The notes under the pieces are model-generated. The model was not told where the DNA came from. It did not search any database and was given only the letters and a program-made list of their open reading frames with translations. The position numbers were made by a program, and so were the translations under genes. A stretch of DNA of 64,000 bases from Arenibaculum pallidiluteum (GTDB lineage Bacteria; Pseudomonadota; Alphaproteobacteria; Azospirillales; Azospirillaceae): assembly GCF_017355985.1 (NCBI RefSeq), contig NZ_JAFIQU010000005.1:62001-126000 (forward strand). Direction: 5' to 3'. This document shows, one piece after another, positions 8,353 through 17,113 of this stretch. The first letter of the stretch is position 1, and each line of letters begins with the position of its first letter.

Positions 8353-9758
8353 GCGATCCCGCGCTGCTGACCCTGGCCGAGGCCTCGGCCGCGCTCGAGG
8401 CCGGCTCCCTGACGGCGGCCGCGCTGGTCGATGCGACGCTCGCACGGATCGAGGCGCTGAACCCTTCGATCAACGCCTTCATCGCGGTGGAGGCGGAGGA
8501 GGCGCGCGCGGCGGCGGCGGCGGCTGATGCGCGCCGCGCGGCCGGCCGCGCCCTGTCGCCGCTGGACGGCGTGCCGCTGGCGCACAAGGACATGTTCTAC
8601 CGCGAGGGTCGGGTCTGCACCTGCGGCTCGGCCCTGCGGCGGGACTGGCGGGCGCCCGTGACGGCGACGGTGATCTCCCGGCTCTCGGCTCTGGGCGCGA
8701 TCCAGCTCGGCACGCTCAACATGGCCGAGTTCGCCTTCGGGCCGACGGGCCACAACGCCTATCTCGGAGCGGCGCGCAACCCCTGGGACAGGGACCGCGT
8801 CACCGGCGGGTCCTCCAGCGGATCGGCCGCCGCGGTGGCGGGCCGTCTCGCCTTCGCCGCGCTGGGCTCGGACACGGGCGGATCGATCCGCACGCCTGCC
8901 CATTTCTGCGGCCTTGCCGGGATGAAGCCGACCTGGGGCCGGGTCAGCCGCGCCGGCGCCATGCCGCTGTCGCCCTCCATGGATACGATCGGGCCGCTCG
9001 CGCGCACGGTCGAGGATGTTGGCATCGTGCTCCGCGCGATCTGTGGGCCCGACGCGGCCGATCCCACCGCCGCGGACCGTCCCCCGCCCGAGGATGCCGG
9101 TGACGTCGCCGGGCTGCGGCTGGGGATGCCGGAGAACGGCTTCGAGGCGACGAATCCCGAGATCGCCGACGCCGTGGCGGCGGTCGCGGACGCGCTGGCC
9201 CGGCTCGCAGCGTCGGTGCGCACCGTGCGCATGCCTGACCTGGAAAGCATCGGCATGCTGGCGAACACCGTGATCGGCGCCGAGGCGGCGGCCCACCACG
9301 CAGCCTGGCTGCGCGAGCGGCCCGACGAGTATACGGCGCAGGTCCGCACGCGGCTGTCCGTCGGCCTCGCGATCCCGGCCACCGCCTATATCGACGCGCT
9401 GCGCGCCCGCCGGCCGGCGCTCGATGCCTTCCTCGCGGGGCCGTTGTCACAGGTGGATGCGCTGATCTGCCCGGCTGTCGCCGTTCCGGCCCCCGGCATC
9501 TCCGAGACCGACGTCGCGGGCTCGCCGCGCATGGCCGAGGTGCTGGGGCTCATGACGCGCTACACGAGGCCCTTCAGCTATCTCGGCCTGCCCGCGCTCT
9601 CGGTGCCCGCCGGCTTCACCACGGAGGGGCTGCCGCTGGGCGTGCAGCTCGTCGGGCGGCCCTTCGCCGAGGGCACGCTGCTGCGCCTGGGCCGCGCCTA
9701 CGAGCGGCAGGCGCGCTGGCACGAGAGGATTCCGCCGGGTTTCGAGGGCAGGACGTGA
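8349..9758 (+). CDS. AtzE/HpxY-like amidase-signature hydrolase
   Basis: 469 residues of amidase-signature family. The Ser-cisSer-Lys triad can be placed: Lys80 in PLAHKD, Ser155 in GGSSSGSAAAVA and Ser179 in GSDTGGSIRTPA. The C-terminus (LGLPALSVPAGF, LPLGVQLVGRPFAEGTLL) is complete. AtzE hydrolyses 1-carboxybiuret with AtzG; HpxY is thought to act in oxalurate/ureide breakdown. Together with the AllA-like gene 16 bases downstream and the peptide-type ABC importer, a role in ureide or purine-nitrogen catabolism is likely. An acylamidase with another substrate, or a GatA paralogue, cannot be excluded; no GatB is nearby. Confidence 0.82.
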   Translation: MSDPALLTLAEASAALEAGSLTAAALVDATLARIEALNPSINAFIAVEAEEARAAAAAADARRAAGRALSPLDGVPLAHKDMFYREGRVCTCGSALRRDWRAPVTATVISRLSALGAIQLGTLNMAEFAFGPTGHNAYLGAARNPWDRDRVTGGSSSGSAAAVAGRLAFAALGSDTGGSIRTPAHFCGLAGMKPTWGRVSRAGAMPLSPSMDTIGPLARTVEDVGIVLRAICGPDAADPTAADRPPPEDAGDVAGLRLGMPENGFEATNPEIADAVAAVADALARLAASVRTVRMPDLESIGMLANTVIGAEAAAHHAAWLRERPDEYTAQVRTRLSVGLAIPATAYIDALRARRPALDAFLAGPLSQVDALICPAVAVPAPGISETDVAGSPRMAEVLGLMTRYTRPFSYLGLPALSVPAGFTTEGLPLGVQLVGRPFAEGTLLRLGRAYERQARWHERIPPGFEGRT

Positions 9759-9774
9759 ACAGGGGCATGACCCG

Positions 9775-10287
9775 ATGAGGGAGCTGGCGGCGGTGCCGAT
9801 TTCGGCGGCAGCCTTCGCACCCTTCGGCCATGTCGTCGGCAGCGCCGGCGCGACGGGCCGGTCCGTGAACGAGGGCAGGGGGCTGCGCTACGATGCGCCG
9901 GCGGGCCTGATCCTCGACGGGCCAGGGACGATGCCGGTCGTGGCGGTCTATGCGATGGCCGCGAGCCGGGTTCCCGTCCTCGTCCGCAGCTTCGAGCGGC
10001 ATCCCCTCTCGTCCCAGCTCTTCGTGCCGACGACGGCCGGTCGGTGTCTCGTGGTCGTGACGGAGTCCGATGTCGCAGGCGGCCCCGATCCCGCCCGCGC
10101 CCGTGCCTTCGTCGCCACCCGGGGACAGGCCTTCAACTACGCCCCGGGGGTCTGGCACGCCCCCATCTTCGCCATCGGGGCGCCGGGCGAGCTGGTCATG
10201 GTGATGGGCCAGGCGGTGGAGCCCGACCGGGACTGTGAGGTTCTGTCCCTGGACGAACCGATCCTGGTGCATGACGCAACGCTATGA
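9775..10287 (+). CDS. Ureidoglycolate lyase (AllA) family protein
   Basis: 170 residues with the AllA beta-barrel signature: ISAAAFAPFGHVV near the start, FERHPLSSQLFVPT in the middle, and NYAPGVWHAP late, where His residues would line the active site. AllA releases urea from ureidoglycolate to give glyoxylate. Following the amidase by 16 bases it should be in the same transcript. Oxalurate, allantoin or a related ureide would therefore be a plausible substrate stream. Some family members act on other ureido acids, so the exact reaction is inferred. Confidence 0.8.
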   Translation: MRELAAVPISAAAFAPFGHVVGSAGATGRSVNEGRGLRYDAPAGLILDGPGTMPVVAVYAMAASRVPVLVRSFERHPLSSQLFVPTTAGRCLVVVTESDVAGGPDPARARAFVATRGQAFNYAPGVWHAPIFAIGAPGELVMVMGQAVEPDRDCEVLSLDEPILVHDATL

Positions 10288-10326
10288 GGGGCGCCGTGAG
10301 GGGGCGTGGACTGCCTCGGATACAGC

Positions 10327-10338
10327 ATTGTGCACAAT
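10327..10338. promoter_or_regulatory. Perfect 12-bp palindrome ATTGTGCACAAT, candidate GntR operator
   Basis: ATTGTGCACAAT reads the same on both strands and lies in the 174-base spacer before the ABC importer. It contains TTGT..ACAA, the layout bound by FadR-subfamily GntR regulators. It is flanked by GC on one side and ATGC on the other. No regulator gene is adjacent in the cluster. A separate, inducible promoter for the importer is the simplest reading. Confidence 0.5.
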
Positions 10339-10461
10339 ATGCAGCCTTTCCCTTGGGCCGGACGGGGCGGTCGGGGCGCGTGGCCGGTGTCCCGCCCGGG
10401 CGGCACGCCTCTTGCTGATCGGCGGTCTGGGCAAACCAACCGACGAACAGGGAGCAACCAG

Positions 10462-12126
10462 ATGACCCGACCCGCCGCGAGCTGGCGCAGGTTCCTCATG
10501 GCCTCGGCCGTGTGTCTTTCCTCGGCGCTCGTCCCGATGGCCGCCAAGGCGCAGGAGAAGGTGCTGCGCATCGGCATGACCTCCGCCGATATTCCGCGCA
10601 CTCTCGGCCAGCCCGACCAGGGGTTCGAGGGCAACCGGTTCACCGGTATCCCGATGTACGACGCCCTGACCCACTGGGATCTTTCCAAGCCGGACGGTCC
10701 CTCGGTCCTGATCCCAGGATTGGCGACGGAATGGGCTGCCGATGCGGCGGACAGGACCAAGTGGGTCTTCAAGCTGCGGCCGGGCGTGAAATTCCACGAC
10801 GGCTCGCCCTTCAATGCGGATGCCGTGGTCTGGAACGTCCAGAAGGTGCTGGACCAGAGCGCGCCGCATTTCGACCAGAGCCAGGTCGGCGTGACGGTCT
10901 CGCGCATGCCCACGCTGAAGGCCGCGCGGAAGATCGACGACATGACGGTCGAGCTGACGACCTCGCAGCCGGATTCGTTCCTGCCGATCAACCTGACGAA
11001 CCTCTTCATGGCCTCGCCGGCCCATTGGGCGGCCAAGCTCGCGGCGGTGCCGGCCGACGTCGCCGACCCGAAGGAGCGCGCGAAGCGCGCCTGGGCCGCC
11101 TTCGCCGAGGATCCCTCGGGCACCGGCCCCTTCGACGGCATCCGGCTCGTCCCGCGCGAGCGCTTCGAGATGGTTGCCAACAAGGCCTACTGGGACGAGA
11201 AGCGCCGCCCCAAGATCGACCGCGTCGTCCTGCTGCCGCTTCCCGAGGCGAACGCCCGTACCGCGGCGCTGCTTTCGGGCCAGGTCGACTGGATCGAGGC
11301 GCCGGCCCCCGACGCCGTCGCCCAGATCAAGAGCCGCGGCTTCTCGCTCTACATGAACGAGCAGCCGCATGTCTGGCCCTGGCAGTTCTCCTTCGTCGAG
11401 GGCTCGCCCTGGCTGGACAAGCGCGTCCGGCACGCCGCCAATCTCTGCGTGAACCGCGACGAGCTGAAGGAGCTGCTGGGTGGGTTGATGGCCGCCCCGA
11501 AGGGAACGGTGCCGCCGGGCCACCCGTGGTGGGGAAACCCGAAGTTCGACATCCGCTACGATCTCGCCGAGGCGAAGAAGCTGATGACCGAGGCCGGCTA
11601 CTCGGCGCAGAAGCCGCTGAAGGTGAAGACCATCACCTCGGCCTCGGGCTCCGGCCAGATGCAGCCGATTCCCATGAACGAATATCTGCAGCAGGCGCTG
11701 AAGGAGTGCTTCTTCGACGTCGAGCTCGAGGTCATCGAGTGGAACGCCCTCTTCACCAACTGGCGTGAGGGCGCCAAGCACGCGAACGCGCGCGGGGCAA
11801 ACGCCACCAACGTGACCTTCGCCGCCATGGACCCCTTCTTCGCCATGGTGCGCTTCGTGTCGACCCAGGCTTTCCCGCCAACCTCGAACAACTGGGGTTA
11901 CTTCGGGAACGACGAGATCGACAAGCTGGTCGCCGATGCGCGGACGTCCTTCGACGCCGCCGAGCGCGACGCCGCGCTCGCCCGGCTCCATGCCCGCATC
12001 GTCGAGGAGGCGCCGTTCCTCTGGGTTGCCCACGACGTGGGTCCCCGCGCGCTCTCCGCCAAGGTCAAGGGCGTGGTTCAGCCCAAGTCCTGGTTCATCG
12101 ACATCGCACCGATGTCCATGGACTGA
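10462..12126 (+). CDS. Extracellular solute-binding protein, family 5 (dipeptide type)
   Basis: ATG 10462 follows GGGAG and begins a clear signal peptide (MTRPAASWRRFLMASAV... cut after AKA), giving 554 residues; the frame upstream to 10306 is not coding. The mature protein has family-5 features: VLIPGLATEW, WVFKLRPGVKFHDGSPFNADAVVWN, the SGTGPF motif and VRHAANLCVNRDEL. It captures a peptide-like or amide substrate in the periplasm and passes it to the two permeases downstream. Genes beside it suggest a ureide or amide, and family-5 proteins do bind many non-peptide ligands. It is the first gene after the palindrome. Confidence 0.92.
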   Translation: MTRPAASWRRFLMASAVCLSSALVPMAAKAQEKVLRIGMTSADIPRTLGQPDQGFEGNRFTGIPMYDALTHWDLSKPDGPSVLIPGLATEWAADAADRTKWVFKLRPGVKFHDGSPFNADAVVWNVQKVLDQSAPHFDQSQVGVTVSRMPTLKAARKIDDMTVELTTSQPDSFLPINLTNLFMASPAHWAAKLAAVPADVADPKERAKRAWAAFAEDPSGTGPFDGIRLVPRERFEMVANKAYWDEKRRPKIDRVVLLPLPEANARTAALLSGQVDWIEAPAPDAVAQIKSRGFSLYMNEQPHVWPWQFSFVEGSPWLDKRVRHAANLCVNRDELKELLGGLMAAPKGTVPPGHPWWGNPKFDIRYDLAEAKKLMTEAGYSAQKPLKVKTITSASGSGQMQPIPMNEYLQQALKECFFDVELEVIEWNALFTNWREGAKHANARGANATNVTFAAMDPFFAMVRFVSTQAFPPTSNNWGYFGNDEIDKLVADARTSFDAAERDAALARLHARIVEEAPFLWVAHDVGPRALSAKVKGVVQPKSWFIDIAPMSMD

Positions 12127-12141
12127 GAAGCCGCGCCCCGT

Positions 12142-12165
12142 GCCGCCGGCCCCCGCGCCGGCGGC
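12142..12165 (+). terminator. Hairpin between binding protein and permease genes
   Basis: GCCGCCGGC (12142-12150) pairs exactly with GCCGGCGGC (12157-12165) over a six-base loop. No U-tract follows. In binding-protein operons such hairpins usually protect the abundant upstream message and lower permease expression, so partial termination or mRNA stabilisation is more likely than a full stop. Confidence 0.5.
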
Positions 12166-12198
12166 GCACCCCCCCTGCACGCGCGAACGGATGGAACC

Positions 12199-13152
12199 GT
12201 GCTCAGCTATGTCCTCAGGCGCCTGATCTACATGATTCCGATCGTCGTCGGCGTCTCCCTGGTTTGCTTCGTCCTCGTGCATCTGGCGCCTGGTGATCCG
12301 CTGGTATCGGTGCTGCCGCCCGACGCCTCGGAGGCGCTGAAGGCACAGATGATGGCGACCTACGGATTCGATCGGCCCTACTGGCATCAGTTCGGGCTCT
12401 GGGTGGGGCGCGCGCTCCAGGGAGACCTCGGCACGTCGATCGCCACTTCGCGGCCGGTCGCCTCCGAGGTGCTGAGGGCGGTCTCCAACACCTTGCTGCT
12501 GGCGGCGGTCGCCACTGCGATCGGCTTCGCCTTCGGATGCCTGTTCGGCTTCGTCGCAGGCTACTTCCACGACAGCTGGATCGACAAGGCGGCCTCCGCC
12601 CTGGCGGTCGTGGGCGTCTCCGTGCCGCATTACTGGCTTGGCATGGTGCTCGTGATCGTCTTCTCGGTAGAGCTCAACCTGCTGCCGCCGACCGGGGCCG
12701 GTCCCGACGGATCCGGCGACTGGGCCTGGAACTGGGCCCATATGCGGCACCTGATCCTGCCCGCCGTGACCATGTCGGTGATCCCCATGGGAATCATCGC
12801 ACGGACGGTGCGCGCGCTGGTCGCGGACATCCTTGGACAAGAGTTCGTCGGCGCCCTCCGGGCCAAGGGGCTGGGCGACCGCGGCGTGTTCCGCCACGTC
12901 GTCAAGAACGCCGCGCCCACGGCTCTGGCGGTGATGGGCCTCCAGCTCGGCTACCTGCTCGGCGGTTCGATCCTGATCGAGACCGTCTTCTCCTGGCCGG
13001 GGACCGGCTTCCTGCTCAACGCGGCGATCTTCCAGCGCGACTTGCCGCTGCTCCAGGGCACGATCCTGGTGCTCGCGCTCTTCTTCGTCTTCCTGAACCT
13101 CGCCGTCGACGTCCTCCAGACGGGGCTCGACCCGCGGATCCAGAGGGGCTGA
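12199..13152 (+). CDS. ABC transporter permease, DppB type
   Basis: 317 residues starting with GTG 12199 (MLSYVLRRLIYMIPIVVGVS), the classic DppB/OppB N-terminus. Six membrane helices and the EAA-like loop RAKGLGDRGVFRHVVKNA for ATPase docking are visible, followed by LGGSILIETVFSWPGTGFLL. It forms half of the channel with the next gene, three bases downstream. Substrate as for the binding protein. Confidence 0.93.
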   Translation: MLSYVLRRLIYMIPIVVGVSLVCFVLVHLAPGDPLVSVLPPDASEALKAQMMATYGFDRPYWHQFGLWVGRALQGDLGTSIATSRPVASEVLRAVSNTLLLAAVATAIGFAFGCLFGFVAGYFHDSWIDKAASALAVVGVSVPHYWLGMVLVIVFSVELNLLPPTGAGPDGSGDWAWNWAHMRHLILPAVTMSVIPMGIIARTVRALVADILGQEFVGALRAKGLGDRGVFRHVVKNAAPTALAVMGLQLGYLLGGSILIETVFSWPGTGFLLNAAIFQRDLPLLQGTILVLALFFVFLNLAVDVLQTGLDPRIQRG

Positions 13153-13155
13153 GCC

Positions 13156-14046
13156 ATGGTCATGCAACTGCCGCTGACACGGCCGGCGGCGCCCGTCTTC
13201 GAACGTTCGGAAGGCTACTGGTCCTCGGTGTTCCGGCGCCTGCGCCGGGACAGGGTGGCGGTGGCCGCGCTGGCCGTCATCCTTGCGATCGTCGCGGTGG
13301 CGCTGCTGGCGGACTATGTCGCCCCGGCGGACCCGTACCGCGGCGCCACGCTCCGTCGCCTGCGGCCGATCGGCACCGCGGGCTTCCCGCTCGGCACGGA
13401 CGAGCTCGGCCGGGACATGCTGTCGCGCCTGATCCACGGCGCCCGCTGGTCCCTGCTGATGGGCGTGACGCCGGTTCTAGTCGCCTTTGTCCTGGGCTCG
13501 GCGGCGGGGATCCTCGCGGGTTTCGCGGGTGGCCGGATCAACACCGTGATCATGCGGAGCGTCGACGTGCTCTACGCCTTCCCCTCCGTGCTGCTGGCCG
13601 TCGCCCTGTCGGGCGCGCTGGGCGCGGGCCTAGGCAACGCGCTGCTGTCACTGACCATCGTGTTCGTGCCGCCGATCGTGCGCGTGGCCGAGGCGGTGAC
13701 GACCCAGGTTCGCGGGCGCGACTACGTCGAGGCCGCGCGCGCCTCGGGTGCCGGCGCCTTCACGATCGTGCGCGTCCATGTCCTCGGGAATGTGCTTGGG
13801 CCGATCTTCGTCTATGCGACTGGGCTGGTCTCGGTCTCCATGATCCTGGCCTCGGGCCTCTCGTTCCTGGGGCTCGGCGTGCGGCCCCCGGAACCGGAGT
13901 GGGGCTTGATGCTGAACACGCTGCGCACGGCGATCTACGTGAACCCCTGGGTCGCGGCCCTGCCAGGGGTGATGATCTTCGTCACCTCCATCGCCTTCAA
14001 CCTGTTCTCGGACGGCCTTCGCTCGGCCATGGACGTGAAGCGATGA
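13156..14046 (+). CDS. ABC transporter permease, DppC type
   Basis: 296 residues with the extended DppC N-terminal cytoplasmic tail, then HPLGTDELGRDMLSR-like segment (here LGTDELGRDMLSRLIHGAR), six helices and the EAA loop EAARASGAGAFTIVRVHVLGN. SFLGLGVRPPEPEWGLML near the C-terminus is a family hallmark. Its stop overlaps the start of the first ATPase (ATGA), so the subunits are coupled. ATG 13162 is an alternative start. Confidence 0.93.
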   Translation: MVMQLPLTRPAAPVFERSEGYWSSVFRRLRRDRVAVAALAVILAIVAVALLADYVAPADPYRGATLRRLRPIGTAGFPLGTDELGRDMLSRLIHGARWSLLMGVTPVLVAFVLGSAAGILAGFAGGRINTVIMRSVDVLYAFPSVLLAVALSGALGAGLGNALLSLTIVFVPPIVRVAEAVTTQVRGRDYVEAARASGAGAFTIVRVHVLGNVLGPIFVYATGLVSVSMILASGLSFLGLGVRPPEPEWGLMLNTLRTAIYVNPWVAALPGVMIFVTSIAFNLFSDGLRSAMDVKR

Positions 14047-15131
14047 ACGGCGGATCGCAGGCTGCCACGGACCCCGGGTCCGGCCGGGGCGGGCCGGCAC
14101 AGCCGCTTCTCACGGTGCGCGGGCTGGTCAGGCACTTTGCCCTGCCGGGCAAATTGCTGGGCCGGTCCAAGGCGGCCGTGCACGCGGTGGACGGGGTGGA
14201 CTTCGACGTGCTGAAGGGCGAGACGCTCGGGATCGTGGGGGAATCCGGGTGCGGGAAGTCGACCACCGCACGGCTCCTGATGCATTTGATCAATCCCAGC
14301 GCAGGCGAGCTGATCTTCGACGGCGAGAAGGTGGGTTCGCGGGAGCTGCCGCTGCGCGAGTACCGCCGGCAGGTCCAGATGGTCTTCCAGGACAGCTATG
14401 CCTCGCTGAATCCGCGCCTGACCATCGAGGCGTCCATCGCCTTCGGTCCCAGCGTGCATGGCGTGCCCCGGCGCCAGGCGGTCGAGCGAGCGCGGGACCT
14501 GCTGGCGCGCGTGGGGCTGGATCCCGCGCGCTTCGCCGGGCGCTATCCGCACGAGCTTTCGGGCGGGCAGCGCCAGCGCGTGAACATCGCGCGGGCGCTC
14601 GCGCTCAGGCCCCGGCTCCTGATCCTCGACGAGGCGGTCTCTGCGCTCGACAAGTCGGTGGAGGCGCAGGTCCTGAATCTGCTGGCCGACCTCAAGCAGG
14701 AGTTCGGGCTCACCTATCTCTTCATTAGCCATGACCTGAACGTGGTCCGCTTCGTGTCGGACAGGGTCATGGTGATGTATCTCGGCCGCGTCGCCGAGAT
14801 CGGTCCGTCAGAGGCGCTCTTCTCCGCGGCTCTGCACCCGTACACCGCGGCGCTGACCCGGTCCATGCCGTCCATGGATCCCGACGCCCGGACCGAGGCC
14901 CCGCCCATCGCCGGCGATCCTCCGAACCCCATCGACCCGCCGCCGGGCTGCCGGTTCCACACCCGCTGCGCCTTCGTCGCCGATGCATGCGCCCGGCGCA
15001 CGCCGGTCCTCACGCCGGCTCCCGCGGCGGTTCTCCCGTCGGCGCGTCCGGATCATCGGGCCGCCTGCCTCATGCTTGAGCCGGGGTCCGGCCATCCCCG
15101 GGCGCCCGCTGCGCCCGCCGCCGCGGAGTGA
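14043..15131 (+). CDS. ABC transporter ATP-binding protein, DppF/OppF type
   Basis: 362 residues from ATG 14043; the very long frame running back to 12537 is only an open shadow of the permease genes. Walker A GESGCGKST, a Q-loop in VFQDSYASLNPRL, signature LSGGQRQR and Walker B LLILDEAVSALD are all present. The C-terminal oligopeptide/dipeptide extension contains CRFHTRCAFVADAC, the cysteine cluster of this ATPase class (iron-sulfur or zinc site). It energises uptake together with the next ATPase. The order with the F-type ATPase before the D-type one is a little unusual. Confidence 0.92.
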   Translation: MNGGSQAATDPGSGRGGPAQPLLTVRGLVRHFALPGKLLGRSKAAVHAVDGVDFDVLKGETLGIVGESGCGKSTTARLLMHLINPSAGELIFDGEKVGSRELPLREYRRQVQMVFQDSYASLNPRLTIEASIAFGPSVHGVPRRQAVERARDLLARVGLDPARFAGRYPHELSGGQRQRVNIARALALRPRLLILDEAVSALDKSVEAQVLNLLADLKQEFGLTYLFISHDLNVVRFVSDRVMVMYLGRVAEIGPSEALFSAALHPYTAALTRSMPSMDPDARTEAPPIAGDPPNPIDPPPGCRFHTRCAFVADACARRTPVLTPAPAAVLPSARPDHRAACLMLEPGSGHPRAPAAPAAAE

Positions 15132-15134
15132 GCG

Positions 15135-16133
15135 ATGCCGATCGTCGAGATCAAGGACCTGCGTGTCACCTTCACCGGCGGCGGCAAACCGGTCCCCGCC
15201 GTCAGCGGCGTCGACCTCGAGGTCGAGCGCGGGGAGACGCTGGCGATTCTGGGGGAGTCGGGGTCCGGGAAATCCGTCACCCTGCGCGCCCTGATGCGGC
15301 TGAACCCCGAAGGCAAATCGCGCATGGAGGGCACGGTCCGCGTCGCCGGGCAGGACGTCGCCGCACTGGGCCGGCGCGAGCTGCGCGCCTTCCGGGGCCG
15401 CACGGCGGCCATGATCTTCCAGGAGCCCTCGCTCGCCCTCGACCCCGTCTACACGCTCGGGCAGCAGATAGCCGAGGCCGTGATGGTGCATGACGGCTGC
15501 TCGCGCAACGAGGCCATGGCGCGGGCCCTCGCGCTCTTCGAGAGGGTGCGGATCCCTTCGCCGGAGCGGCGGCTGCAGGCCTATCCGCACGAGATGTCCG
15601 GCGGCATGCGCCAGCGCGCCATGATCGCGCTGGCGCTTTCGTGCCGGCCGCAGCTCCTGCTGGCGGACGAGCCGACGACGGCGCTCGACGCGACGGTGCA
15701 GATCCAGATCCTGGTGCTGGTCCGCGAGTTGCAGCGGGAGTTCGGCCTGGCCGTGATCTTCGTGACACACGACATCGGCGTCGCGGTGGAGGTCGCTGAC
15801 CGCATCGCGGTCATGTATGCCGGACGCGTCGTGGAATCGGGCCCCATGCGCGAGGTGATCCGCCGGCCCCGCCATCCCTACACCATCGGCCTCCTGCGCT
15901 CGCGCGCGCACGGCGCGCTCGCCAAGGGCGCCCGGCTGGAGACGATCCCCGGCGCGCCTCCGGATCTTGCGGACCTGCCGCCAGGCTGCCCGTTCGCGCC
16001 GCGCTGCTTCCTGGCGACGGCAACCTGCGCCACGACGGCCCCGGGACCCGAGCCGGTCGGCGCCGGGCACCAGGCGCGGTGCCTGCGCGTCGACGCAACG
16101 GCGGCTCTGCTTCCCGCCGTGGCCGAGGGCTAG
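15135..16133 (+). CDS. ABC transporter ATP-binding protein, DppD/OppD type
   Basis: 332 residues; Walker A GESGSGKSV, Q-loop FQEPSLALDPVYTLG, signature MSGGMRQRAMIA and Walker B LLLADEPTTALDATVQ are typical of DppD. The C-terminal CPFAPRC...ATC cysteine-containing extension is present. It starts three bases after the F-type ATPase and ends the importer operon. No terminator with a U-tract follows in the 85 bases before the next gene. Confidence 0.93.
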   Translation: MPIVEIKDLRVTFTGGGKPVPAVSGVDLEVERGETLAILGESGSGKSVTLRALMRLNPEGKSRMEGTVRVAGQDVAALGRRELRAFRGRTAAMIFQEPSLALDPVYTLGQQIAEAVMVHDGCSRNEAMARALALFERVRIPSPERRLQAYPHEMSGGMRQRAMIALALSCRPQLLLADEPTTALDATVQIQILVLVRELQREFGLAVIFVTHDIGVAVEVADRIAVMYAGRVVESGPMREVIRRPRHPYTIGLLRSRAHGALAKGARLETIPGAPPDLADLPPGCPFAPRCFLATATCATTAPGPEPVGAGHQARCLRVDATAALLPAVAEG

Positions 16134-16218
16134 CGGCCAGCGGTTGGGAGCCGCGGCTTGCCGCGCCCGGCGGGCATGGGCTCTAATGCCGGCCTCGTCG
16201 GTGGGGCAGGGGGGATGC

Positions 16219-16869
16219 ATGGCGCGGCGCTTCGGGACTCTTGCCGCCGCGGCCGAGACCCGTGCCTCCAGCCTTGCCCTGCTCCTCGCGGCGATTCTCG
16301 CGACCGTCGCGGGTGCGTCCGCGCGTGCCGAGCCCGTGACGCTCGAGGGCGTCACCTTCAGCGACGAGTTCGGCGGGTTCCGCATCCTGTCCGGCTCTGG
16401 CAGCGGGACACCCCAGGACCCCTTCGTCGTGGTCGAGGAGATCACGGACGCCGGCGAGGCGGTGCTGGTGATCCGCGGTGCGCCGGAGCGCACGCCCAGG
16501 AACCCCCGGCGGAACCGGATCCTGAGCGGACATGACATCGGGTTCGCCCTTCGGAAGGTCGTGATCAACCGGACCGAAGAGATCTGGCCGGGCTACGACC
16601 TGGAGCTCCAGTCGATACCGGGCCGCCCGAGCCCCCAGGACGACGGCCTCAGCTTCGGCCAAGGCAGCATGGAGCAGCGGCGGATCCGCGCCGACGCCTA
16701 CGAGACCGCCACCGTCACTAGCGAGCCCATCGATCTCGCCGTCTTCGACAAGGGCGACGTGCTGCCCGGCGGCCGCGTCGTGCTCGACCTCGTCATCACC
16801 GACATGGTGGACCGGCCCGCGATCTACCTTGTCCAGCGGCGCCAGCGCTTTCTCTCGGAACTCCGCTGA
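16219..16869 (+). CDS. Exported protein of unknown function (216 aa)
   Basis: ATG 16219 follows a GGGGGG ribosome site; the frame further upstream is not supported. A long signal peptide with the hydrophobic core SLALLLAAILATVAGAS ends near ARA-EP. The mature part is acidic, strand-rich, with EGVTFSDEFGGF, DPFVVVEEITD and a central NRILSGHDIGFALRKVVINRT. No catalytic motif or membrane helix. I do not recognise the family. A lone periplasmic or outer-surface protein is likely. Confidence 0.65.
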   Translation: MARRFGTLAAAAETRASSLALLLAAILATVAGASARAEPVTLEGVTFSDEFGGFRILSGSGSGTPQDPFVVVEEITDAGEAVLVIRGAPERTPRNPRRNRILSGHDIGFALRKVVINRTEEIWPGYDLELQSIPGRPSPQDDGLSFGQGSMEQRRIRADAYETATVTSEPIDLAVFDKGDVLPGGRVVLDLVITDMVDRPAIYLVQRRQRFLSELR

Positions 16870-16874
16870 GCCGG

Positions 16875-16991
16875 TCAGGCCGGAGGCGGCGGAATCGGGT
16901 CCCGCTCGCCCGGTTCCAGCGGCGGAGGCTCGGTTGGCGGCTGCTGGCCGGGCTCCGGCAGTTCGGGCGGGATCGGCGTGGGTCCGGTCAC
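16875..16991 (-). CDS. Proline-rich microprotein (38 aa)
   Basis: GTG 16991 is preceded by AAGGAGG seven bases upstream, the best ribosome site in this stretch. The 38-residue product is almost only Pro, Glu and Gly with a few polar residues (PIPPELPEPGQQ, TEPPPLEPGERD) and ends PPPPA. It would be unfolded, polyproline-helical and acidic. Function unknown. The strong ribosome site argues for real translation. Confidence 0.5.
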   Translation of the reverse strand: MTGPTPIPPELPEPGQQPPTEPPPLEPGERDPIPPPPA

Positions 16992-17006
16992 GGTCGGGCC
17001 TCCTTC

Positions 17007-17048
17007 TCGGCAAGATGGGGTCGGCAAGATGAGGGCAGCAAGGTGAGG
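17007..17048. repeat. Three tandem 14-bp repeats
   Basis: TCGGCAAGATGGGG, TCGGCAAGATGAGG and GCAGCAAGGTGAGG follow each other at 17007, 17021 and 17035, and a degraded copy may follow. They lie just upstream of the microprotein on its own strand, overlapping its presumed promoter or leader. Confidence 0.75.
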
Positions 17049-17113
17049 TCAGCGGGGGCAGGGTGAGAGGGATCGGGCGCCGCGGCGTCGACGCGGGTGG
17101 CCAGGGCGCGGCG

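Noticed and set aside
10282..13437. 1051-residue open frame on the minus strand
   Set aside because: It is a GC-rich antisense shadow of the solute-binding protein and permease genes, with His/Arg/Asp-heavy composition and no domain.
12537..14042. 500-residue N-terminal extension of the DppF-type ATPase
   Set aside because: This part overlaps both permease genes in another frame and is composed of Arg/Gly-rich noise; ATG 14043 gives the family N-terminus.
14808..16568. 586-residue minus-strand frame over the two ATPase genes
   Set aside because: Antisense of real ATPase motifs, no protein-like features of its own.
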